Shown piece after piece: positions 1 through 7,482 of a stretch of DNA of 64,000 nt. The first letter of the stretch is position 1. Every line of letters starts with the position of its first letter. A program made the translations under genes and the position numbers. The notes under the pieces are model-generated. The model searched no databases, was not told the origin of the DNA, and worked only from the letters and a program-made list of their open reading frames with translations. The DNA comes from Herbaspirillum sp. ST 5-3 (GTDB taxonomy: Bacteria; Pseudomonadota; Gammaproteobacteria; Burkholderiales; Burkholderiaceae_D), in assembly GCF_004804275.1 (NCBI RefSeq), contig NZ_STGI01000004.1, forward strand, positions 83,605-147,604, in the 5' to 3' direction.

Positions 1-1800
1 AAGGCGTTGCCGTCGCTGTCGCTGAAACCAAAGTCGGCTGCCGTGAAGACGTAGCTGCCGTTTTCCAGTGCCACCACCGTCTTGTCGGTGCCGGCCGGTG
101 CATCATTGACAGCGGTGACATCGATGCTCATCGTGTTGGGCGATGCATCCAGATCGATGCCGCCATTGGCCGTGCCGCCATCGTCGCGTACCTGGAAGCT
201 GAAGCTCGCATAGGAAGCCCCGGACGCGCCGGCCGCCGGCGTGAAGACCAATCTGCCGAGGTCGATATCGGCCTTGCTCACGAAATCACCGGCATTCACG
301 GCAACACCGTTGTTGGTCAAGGCCCCGGCACCCGGCACGGTCGTGATCTTCACCGACAGCAAGGCGTTGCCGTTAATATCACTGAAGCCGAAATCCGCCG
401 CTGTAAAGGTATAGGCAGCATCTTCAAGCGTCGTCACCGTCTTGTCGGTGCCCGCCGGCGCACTGTTGACGACCGTGACATCGATCGTCATGGTATTGGG
501 TGACGCATCCAGATCGATGCCGCCATTGGCCGTGCCGCCATCGTCCCGTACCTGGAACGTGAAGCTGGCATAGGCAACTCCGGATGCGCCGGCCACTGGG
601 GTGAAGACCAGTTTGCCGAGGTCGATATCGGCCTTGGTCACGAAGTCGCCGGCATTCACGGCAACACCGTTGTTGGTCAAGGCCCCGGCACCCGGCACGG
701 TCGTGATCTTCACCGACAGCAAGGCGTTGCCGTTAATATCACTGAAGCCGAAATCCGCCGCTGTAAAGGTATAGGCAGCATCTTCAAGCGTCGTCACCGT
801 CTTGTCGGTGCCCGCCGGCGCACTGTTGACGACCGTGACATCGATCGTCATGGTATTGGGTGACGCATCCAGATCGATGCCGCCATTGGCCGTGCCGCCA
901 TCGTCGCGTACCTGGAACGTGAAGCTGGCATAGGAAGCTCCGGATGCACCGGCCGCTGGGGTGAAGACCAGTTTGCCGAGGTCGATATCGGCCTTGGTCA
1001 CGAAGTCGCCGGCATTCACGGCAACACCGTTGTTGGTCAAGGCACCGGCGCCCGGCACGGTCGTAATCTTCACCGACAGCAAGGCGTTGCCGTCGCTGTC
1101 GCTGAAACCAAAGTCGGCTGCCGTGAAGACGTAGCTGCCGTTTTCCAGTGCCACCACCGTCTTGTCGGTGCCGGCCGGTGCATCATTGACAGCGGTGACA
1201 TCGATGCTCATCGTGTTGGGCGATGCATCCAGATCGATGCCGCCATTGGCCGTGCCGCCATCGTCGCGTACCTGGAACGTGAAGCTGGCATAGGAAGCTC
1301 CGGACGCGCCGGCCGCCGGCGTGAAGACCAGTCTGCCGAGGTCGATATCGGCCTTGCTCACGAAATCACCGGCATTCACGGCAACACCGTTGTTGGTCAA
1401 GGCCCCGGCACCCGGCACGGTCGTGATCTTGACCGACAGCAAGGCGTTGCCGTTAATATCACTGAAGCCGAAATCCGTCGCTGTAAAGGTATAGGCAGCA
1501 TCTTCAAGCGTCGTCACCGTCTTGTCGGTGCCGGCCGGCGCATCATTGACAGCGGTGACATCAATGGTCACCGTGTTGGGCGACGCATCCAGATCGACAC
1601 CACCATTGGCCGTGCCACCATCGTCCTGCACCTGGAAAGTGAAACTTGCATAACCGGTTCCGGACGCGCCAGCCACGGGCGTGAACACCAACAATCCGCT
1701 ATCGATGTCACTCTTTGAAATGTAGGTGCCGGCTGCAAAAGTCGCCCCATTCAAGGTAAGCGTTCCCTGGGAGGGCAATGTGCTGATCAGCACGCGCAAT
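1..1800 (-). repeat. 360-bp in-frame tandem repeats (120-aa cadherin-like units)
   Basis: Units run 1-360, 361-720, 721-1080, 1081-1440 and 1441-1800, with a divergent partial unit above 1800. Every unit carries the same blocks, for example tcgatatcggcctt and cgccattggccgtgccgcca at fixed offsets. Units 1 and 4 share one variant (cgtcgctgtcgctgaaacca after the first ten bases). Units 2, 3 and 5 share another (cgttaatatcactgaagccg). The array continues past the left edge. Encoded units contain FTFQVRDDGGTANGG and TDKTVTTLED. The oldest-looking, most divergent unit is the N-terminal one. Confidence 0.95.
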
Positions 1801-4544
1801 AATGTGTCAGCAGGCGTATTGCCGGGATCCGTGAACCCAAAGTCGGCGGCACTGAACGTGTAGGCAGTACTCTCGATCGTCACCACCGTGTTATCGGCGC
1901 CAGACGGCGCACTGTTTGTCCCGGGAACTTGCAGAAGCTGCGAAAATTCCGAAGTATCGCTTGTTGTTTGGTCGGTGGCGGTTACAGAAATCCATTCTCT
2001 GTAATGCACGGACGCGGCCAGCGTCGTATTGAAGGATGCATTGCCGGAACCATCGGTCGTGACGAGGATGGATCCAAGATAACGCTCTCCTTCTCCATAT
2101 CCTGTTCCGTCGGGATTGCTGTTGGCAAAAACCTCAAGCCGGTACGTGCGCGAAGCATTGCTATTAAGGGTACCTGCGATAACGACGCTTGCCCCCGTTT
2201 TTATCGCGCTGGTCAGAACCGGGGAGTTCTGGAGATTATTGGCTCCGGTGTCCGCGTCACCGACATCATTTGCACTTACGCCCGAGGGAGTGAGGTCGAT
2301 ACCCAAGCCAGTATTGTTATATATCGAGTTTCCAAGTATCCGGTTGCCAGTCGCTGTGGTACTGAACAAGTAAACGCCGTTGCCGCCATTGTTGGCGATG
2401 ATATTCCCAGCACCGGCCGCCGTCCCGCCAACCGTGTTGTTGAGCGCCGCTCCCTGGAATCGGATACCGTCGCTCGCATTGGCGAGAGCAGCAGAGCCCG
2501 TTGAATCGGTGCCGATATAATTCCCCTGGATGACATTGTTGCTGGAAGCGCCGACATAGATTCCATAAAAGGCATTGCCGGAGATGACGTTTCTTGCCCC
2601 CGCCGTCGCGCCACCGATTGTGTTGTTGTCGGAGGAACTGGAAAGATAAATGCCTGCGCGCGCATTGCTTATCGCGCTATTCCCGGTTGCATCCAGACCG
2701 ATGTAATTTCCGAGAATGCTGTTGCTGGTGCTGCTGGTTGCGAAGATGCCATCCCGACCGTTGCCCGAAATGACATTTCGCGCGCCAGCCGAAGAGCCGC
2801 CAATGACAGTGCTGCTTGCGGTATTCAGGTGAATGCCATCACTCGTATTTCCGACTGCGGCAGTTCCGGCCGCGTTGATACCAATGTAATTGCCAAGGAT
2901 GCTGTTGTTGCTGCTTTGTTCGATGAGGACACCGTAGTTGGTGTTGCCCGAAATGATATTTCTGGATCCGGCCGCTGCCCCGCCGACCGTATTGTTGCTG
3001 GATGCAGAGTAAATCCAGACGCCGCTGCTCCCATTTCCGATTGCGCCAGTACCGGCAGCGTTCACGCCTATGTAATTGCCGAGCACCGTCGTGCCATTGC
3101 TCGCATTGATCTCCAGGCCTGCGCCGGTGTTGCCAGAAATAATATTTCCCGCGCCGGCTGCGGTGCCACCGATGATGTTGCCCGACGCATTGGCCACCTC
3201 GATGCCGGCCCCCGCATTGGCGATCGCGCCGGTTCCCAAGGAATTCACACCAACATAGTTGCCCAGAATGACGTTGTTCGAGCCCGAATCGATGGATATC
3301 CCCGGCCCCCCGTTACCTGAAATAACATTTCTGTCCGCCGCACTGGTGCCGCCGATCGTGTTATTCGACGCGCTGGTGAGATCGATCCCGAAGGTTCCGT
3401 TTCCGCTTCCGGCCGTGCCAAGGAAGTCCGTGCCGATATAGTTTCCGGCAACTGTGATGTTCGATGCCTGAAAGACATAAATTCCGGAGGATGTGAAATT
3501 GTTGATGATCAGACCGCGTACGCTGCTGCCCGAAGCGCCGGACAGAAACGTCAAACCATCTGCGCCTGCGCCGGCCGACGAGCCATCCAATTCGATGATG
3601 GGGGCAGACGTAAAACCAGGTTGTGTAGTGCCGTCGATGTTGACAACGTCGGCGATGTTGGGAAGTGCCGAAGCGAGAGAAATCGTCTGCAGACCGGAAC
3701 CGATATTGAAATTGATGGTGTCCGTGCCGGCATTGGCATTCGCATCATTGATTGCCCGGCGCAAGGAGCCCGCACCGGCGTCATTGGTATTCGTGACGCT
3801 GTAAGTCGCCAGGACCGCATTGAATTCGGCCCTGGCGCCGAGGTCAGGCGCAAGTGCCGATTCGATTTTGCCGGTGGCGAATTCAAGCGTCCAGTCACCT
3901 CCCAATGCACTGGTGCCTGTCAGGTTTGCGCTGGCATTGATATCCGCACCAGTCAGTTGACCAAGGGCCCTGACAAAATCGCGCCCGGACTCGTCGGCAG
4001 CGACATCGCAACCATAAAGAAGAATGTCGCCATCCTCGCGCAGTGCATCGCCCCACTTCGAAATCGCAACAGCGTTGCCCAGCAGGCTCCGGCTGTCGAG
4101 GTGGGTATCGCCGATTTGAAGCGCGCCATCCTCTCCATGCGAAATGAGGTGCACCGCATCCAGATTCCGGTGCAGTCCAAGAACCTTGCTGATTTGCTCA
4201 ACGCCATCCTGCCCGGAGTCGAGTATGACGACTTCCAGTGAACGCGCATCGGTATTGCTCGCCGCGAGCCTGCGTGCAAGTTCCTCCGACCCGGCGACGG
4301 CGCTATCGATGAATACGATCTCGTGTCTCTGCCGACTTTCAGTTTCGGATCCATCGATCGTCGATTGGCTCAAGGATATCGGCGCCAGCACGGAGCTGCC
4401 AATGCGATCGACGTTGTTGAGACCATGATCTCCAAGCGGCAGCGCCAAGCCACCGCCCAACAGCGACGATGCGTCGGCGGAATAGAGAATACGAGGCTCA
4501 ATCGCCTCGACGATCAACGAGCTCGAATCAAGCCTTGCGGACAT
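1..4544 (-). CDS. Giant repetitive surface adhesin (LEPR/DUF4347 head, beta-helix, cadherin-like repeats), 5' part
   Basis: The reading frame is open from an ATG at 4544, with GGAG 6 nt upstream, to base 1, so about 1514 residues are visible and the C-terminus lies outside. Near the N-terminus is EPRILYSADA, the LEPR-type motif of large secreted repeat proteins. It is followed by a DUF4347-like domain (about residues 60-230, with HLISHGEDG and DILLYGCDVAADE). About residues 240-300 hold a SLRRAINDANAN segment of the CSLREAI type. Roughly residues 330-800 are right-handed beta-helix repeats with the recurring pattern GNYIG-(T/V/L)(D/N)-GT-N-GI-NN-IGG-N-ISGN. From about residue 870 onward come 120-residue Ig/cadherin-like repeats. 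No classical signal peptide is visible. It starts 15 nt after the HlyD-type gene, so it is probably the cargo of the upstream operon. The role as a biofilm or contact adhesin is inferred from architecture. Confidence 0.88.
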   Translation of the reverse strand, partial: MSARLDSSSLIVEAIEPRILYSADASSLLGGGLALPLGDHGLNNVDRIGSSVLAPISLSQSTIDGSETESRQRHEIVFIDSAVAGSEELARRLAASNTDARSLEVVILDSGQDGVEQISKVLGLHRNLDAVHLISHGEDGALQIGDTHLDSRSLLGNAVAISKWGDALREDGDILLYGCDVAADESGRDFVRALGQLTGADINASANLTGTSALGGDWTLEFATGKIESALAPDLGARAEFNAVLATYSVTNTNDAGAGSLRRAINDANANAGTDTINFNIGSGLQTISLASALPNIADVVNIDGTTQPGFTSAPIIELDGSSAGAGADGLTFLSGASGSSVRGLIINNFTSSGIYVFQASNITVAGNYIGTDFLGTAGSGNGTFGIDLTSASNNTIGGTSAADRNVISGNGGPGISIDSGSNNVILGNYVGVNSLGTGAIANAGAGIEVANASGNIIGGTAAGAGNIISGNTGAGLEINASNGTTVLGNYIGVNAAGTGAIGNGSSGVWIYSASSNNTVGGAAAGSRNIISGNTNYGVLIEQSSNNSILGNYIGINAAGTAAVGNTSDGIHLNTASSTVIGGSSAGARNVISGNGRDGIFATSSTSNSILGNYIGLDATGNSAISNARAGIYLSSSSDNNTIGGATAGARNVISGNAFYGIYVGASSNNVIQGNYIGTDSTGSAALANASDGIRFQGAALNNTVGGTAAGAGNIIANNGGNGVYLFSTTATGNRILGNSIYNNTGLGIDLTPSGVSANDVGDADTGANNLQNSPVLTSAIKTGASVVIAGTLNSNASRTYRLEVFANSNPDGTGYGEGERYLGSILVTTDGSGNASFNTTLAASVHYREWISVTATDQTTSDTSEFSQLLQVPGTNSAPSGADNTVVTIESTAYTFSAADFGFTDPGNTPADTLLRVLISTLPSQGTLTLNGATFAAGTYISKSDIDSGLLVFTPVAGASGTGYASFTFQVQDDGGTANGGVDLDASPNTVTIDVTAVNDAPAGTDKTVTTLEDAAYTFTATDFGFSDINGNALLSVKITTVPGAGALTNNGVAVNAGDFVSKADIDLGRLVFTPAAGASGASYASFTFQVRDDGGTANGGIDLDASPNTMSIDVTAVNDAPAGTDKTVVALENGSYVFTAADFGFSDSDGNALLSVKITTVPGAGALTNNGVAVNAGDFVTKADIDLGKLVFTPAAGASGASYASFTFQVRDDGGTANGGIDLDASPNTMTIDVTVVNSAPAGTDKTVTTLEDAAYTFTAADFGFSDINGNALLSVKITTVPGAGALTNNGVAVNAGDFVTKADIDLGKLVFTPVAGASGVAYASFTFQVRDDGGTANGGIDLDASPNTMTIDVTVVNSAPAGTDKTVTTLEDAAYTFTAADFGFSDINGNALLSVKITTVPGAGALTNNGVAVNAGDFVSKADIDLGRLVFTPAAGASGASYASFSFQVRDDGGTANGGIDLDASPNTMSIDVTAVNDAPAGTDKTVVALENGSYVFTAADFGFSDSDGNA

Positions 4545-4559
4545 GCTCTGCTCCTTCAC

Positions 4560-5495
4560 TCACTGTCTTGCCGGCACAGCTTGTACTTGCTGTGATACTC
4601 GGTCGATTCGAGGCGCATTCGCGACCTCTCCTGAATGCGAGGACTGTGCAACGCTATCAGCGCCGCCGGCCGGAGCCGGCGTACCGTGCTTCGGTTTTTG
4701 CCCATTCCCGAAATCGGCGACACAACGCAATCCCGCAGGAATGCTGTGGTCCGGGTTCGGCAGGCTCAAGCGGGCACGAAATGTGTTGCTGGCGGCATCG
4801 ATCACGCGATCGACCAGAACCACCTTTGCGATCAGGCTCTTCTCGCCAGTGATATCTGTCTTGAGTTTGACTGGTGCGCCAACGGCAACATTGCCGAACT
4901 CCGCCAAGGGCAGGACAACTTCAACACGTAGCGGGTCTATTTTTGCGACACGCACGATCGGGTCCCGTTCCACACGCTCGCCTTCAGTCCGGTAACGGTC
5001 CACCACTATGCCCGCAAACGGGCTGGTAATACTGCGTTGCGCAAGTTGGGAGCTGGACAGCGCCAATTCCTGCTGGGCGATGGTTTTTGCTTCCTGCGCT
5101 TGCGCAACGCGATTTTTCGCGATCCTGGCTTCCGCTTCGGCCTGATCCACCGCTTCTTTCGAGATAAAACCCACACCCGCCAGCTCGCGCGCGCGCGCAA
5201 CTTTTGCCTGCGCAAGGTCATGTCCGGCGATTGCTGCCTTGAGGTCCGCCTCGGCATTGGCCCGTGTGGACGCGACGGCGACGGAAGCACGTTCGATATC
5301 GGCCCTCAGGTAGGCCACCACTTGCCCGGCTTTGACAAAGTCACCTCGCTCCACCGGAATTCTTTCGATAATTCCGATGGAGGGTGAGCCGATCTCCGTC
5401 ACTTTCTCGGGTTCAATCAAGCATGCCAGCGGCGCCGCCCATCCGTATCGCCCCGCCATCAACACCACGACCATCGCTGTCTTCAGTACTCGCAT
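4560..5495 (-). CDS. HlyD/RND-type periplasmic adaptor protein
   Basis: A membrane-fusion (adaptor) protein of 311 residues. After a signal peptide (MRVLKTAMVVVLMAG then a WAA-type cleavage site) comes the first half of a biotinyl-lipoyl domain (GIIERIPVERGDFVKAGQ). A coiled-coil hairpin follows (about residues 65-150, rich in A, E, K and Q), then the second lipoyl half (ITSPFAGIVVDRYRTEGERV) and a beta-barrel region. I chose ATG 5495 because GGAG lies 4 nt upstream and it gives a clean signal peptide. ATGs at 5528 (overlapping the SecA-like stop) and 5516 are alternatives. No RND pump, ABC exporter or outer-membrane factor is adjacent. It sits between the SecA-like gene and the adhesin gene, which suggests it forms part of the periplasmic conduit for that adhesin. 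That role is inference. Confidence 0.85.
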   Translation of the reverse strand: MRVLKTAMVVVLMAGRYGWAAPLACLIEPEKVTEIGSPSIGIIERIPVERGDFVKAGQVVAYLRADIERASVAVASTRANAEADLKAAIAGHDLAQAKVARARELAGVGFISKEAVDQAEAEARIAKNRVAQAQEAKTIAQQELALSSSQLAQRSITSPFAGIVVDRYRTEGERVERDPIVRVAKIDPLRVEVVLPLAEFGNVAVGAPVKLKTDITGEKSLIAKVVLVDRVIDAASNTFRARLSLPNPDHSIPAGLRCVADFGNGQKPKHGTPAPAGGADSVAQSSHSGEVANAPRIDRVSQQVQAVPARQ

Positions 5496-5520
5496 AGCGC
5501 TCCGTCCCCGCTCCATTGCA

Positions 5521-7482
5521 TCACTCATTCCGGCCAATAAAAGCAAGCTGCCGATCTCTCCAACGATCATTCAAAAACAAAAGCCAATGCTCTCGGCGTC
5601 GCAATCTTTCCCTTCCGGCTTGCTCGATCAAAAACAAAACCGTGAGCCAGCGCGGCAATTCAGAGGCAGCCTCAGTCACACGTCCGAATCGCGCAGCAAT
5701 CTTCGCGAAAAGAGACATCGATGACAGGCTGTCCTCGACGCAATACAACTGCTCCACGCTGCCCGGGTCCCCCTGCCGCGCGCAGCGGCCATATAGTTGC
5801 CGATCAATGCGCCGGGAGTCGTTCGATTGGCACACAATCACATGCAGTCCGCCCAGGGCAGCAACATCCGCGCCGAGCCTGATGTCGGTACCGCGCCCGG
5901 CCATGTTGGTGGACACCGTGACTGCACCCGCTTGCCCGGCTTCGGCGATCGTGCGCGCCTCGTCGGCATTGCAACGTGCATTGAGGACGGCATGTCGTAT
6001 GCCGGCGCGCGCAAGCTGTTCCGACAATGCCTCGGAATCATTGACCGAACCAGTGCCAATCAGCACCGGCTGCCCCAATGCAGCCAGTTCACGCACCCTG
6101 CCGACGACATAGCGCCATTGCAGGGATTTATCCAGGAACACGCGGCCGGGAAGAATTCGGCGCCGACACGGAAAGAGCAAAGGAACCTGCACCACCGGCA
6201 AACCATAAATGGCAAGCAATTCATCCCGCGCCTCGGACAGCGTCCCGCTTACGCCGGACAGGCGCAGATATCTGGAAAAGAAACGCTGGAAGGTAATCTG
6301 CGCTGCGGTTTGTGCGGGTTCGGTCAAGGGGCAGTTTTCCTTTGTCTCGATCAGTTGTTGAAGCCCGCTTGACCAGACCCGCCCCTCTGCCGGACGCCCC
6401 GTCGTCTCGTCAATGATGATTACCTGTTTGTCGCGCACCAGGTAATGCACGTCCCGCACGAACAGATGCTGCGCAGCCAGAGCAAGGCAGAGTGTCTCCT
6501 CGCGCCGTCGCACTGCGCTCCATCCCGCCCCCATGTGCCCGGCGAGAATCTCGGCGTGCCGTTTCCCCTCTGCCGTGAGGCAGGCTGTCCGCTGGCGATA
6601 CTCCAGCAGAAAATCGCGATCTTGACTGAGCTGTGCTGCCAGGAACAGCGCCTGCCGGTAAAACGCCGACTGTTCTCGATTCGGCGCCCCCTCGCTCAGG
6701 ATCAATGGCATGCGGGCTTCGTCGATCAACACACTGTCTGCCTCGTCCACGATCGCCATGCACAGGCCGCGCAATCGATGCTCTGCCGGCCCCTGGTCAA
6801 TGCCCCTATCCGCTGGCGACGCCAGATGATCCCGCAAATAATCGAAGGCCAGCTCTTTTGCGGTGCAATAGGTGATGTCGCAGCGATAGGCTTGTGCGCG
6901 CGGTTGGGTAGACATGCCGGAGATCACCGTGCCGACAGTCAGCCCGAGAGCATGAAAAACTGGCGCCAAGCAGGCAGCATCTCGTTCAACGAGGTAGTCA
7001 TTGCTCGTCACCACGTGAACCGGGATGCCTGCAAGTGCACAAGTGGCGGCGGCGACCGCGACGGCAAGCGTCTTGCCTTCCCCTGTCTGCATCTCGATCA
7101 AGCGCCGGTCCAGCATTAACCACGCCGCCAGGAATTGCGTATCGTGCAGCCTCAGGTTGAGGTACGCATGCAATGTGGCATCGATCAGACCGAAGACTTC
7201 TGCAACCAGCTGCGTTTGCATTCCATCCAGAATGAGCCGGGAACGCATCTGGCGAATGCCGGCGGCGACAAACTCCTTGTCACATCCGATCAGCCTGGCC
7301 CTTCTCTGGTGAATCAGGCGAAGGAAGCCGGCTCGTTCCCAGGAAGCAGGCGATCGCGCACTGGACAGCCGCGCACGAAGCAGTTCCACCGAAAACAACG
7401 GCGACGGTTCGCGCTCACGCACTCGCTCGGGATAGGCTCCGTAACGCACGCCAGGTCGCGGAATGCTGAGGGTTTTATGCAT
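5521..7482 (-). CDS. Short SecA-like preprotein translocase ATPase (accessory SecA paralogue)
   Basis: A 653-residue SecA-family motor. Visible motifs are Walker A MQTGEGKT (131-138), TSNDYLVERDA, the DEAD-like Walker B VDEADSVLIDEAR (from 245), a PPXD-like stretch (about 265-315), SGVSGT (about 409), STNMAGRGTDIRLG (from 524) and the arginine-finger motif GRCARQGDPGS (from 565). Housekeeping SecA is about 900 residues. This protein stops soon after the second nucleotide-binding domain, so most of the helical wing/scaffold C-domain and the zinc-binding tail are missing. The start ATG at 7482 overlaps the upstream M50 stop in TGATG; a GTG lies one codon earlier. Translational coupling to export-type genes suggests a dedicated motor for the adhesin encoded downstream. 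Family membership is secure; cargo is inferred. Confidence 0.9.
   Translation of the reverse strand: MHKTLSIPRPGVRYGAYPERVREREPSPLFSVELLRARLSSARSPASWERAGFLRLIHQRRARLIGCDKEFVAAGIRQMRSRLILDGMQTQLVAEVFGLIDATLHAYLNLRLHDTQFLAAWLMLDRRLIEMQTGEGKTLAVAVAAATCALAGIPVHVVTSNDYLVERDAACLAPVFHALGLTVGTVISGMSTQPRAQAYRCDITYCTAKELAFDYLRDHLASPADRGIDQGPAEHRLRGLCMAIVDEADSVLIDEARMPLILSEGAPNREQSAFYRQALFLAAQLSQDRDFLLEYRQRTACLTAEGKRHAEILAGHMGAGWSAVRRREETLCLALAAQHLFVRDVHYLVRDKQVIIIDETTGRPAEGRVWSSGLQQLIETKENCPLTEPAQTAAQITFQRFFSRYLRLSGVSGTLSEARDELLAIYGLPVVQVPLLFPCRRRILPGRVFLDKSLQWRYVVGRVRELAALGQPVLIGTGSVNDSEALSEQLARAGIRHAVLNARCNADEARTIAEAGQAGAVTVSTNMAGRGTDIRLGADVAALGGLHVIVCQSNDSRRIDRQLYGRCARQGDPGSVEQLYCVEDSLSSMSLFAKIAARFGRVTEAASELPRWLTVLFLIEQAGRERLRRREHWLLFLNDRWRDRQLAFIGRNE

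Noticed and set aside
1929-4241. Several plus-strand open frames of 85-206 codons opposite the adhesin gene
   Set aside because: They are mirror frames of the repetitive beta-helix codons, have no recognisable domain, and the minus-strand frame is continuous and clearly homologous.
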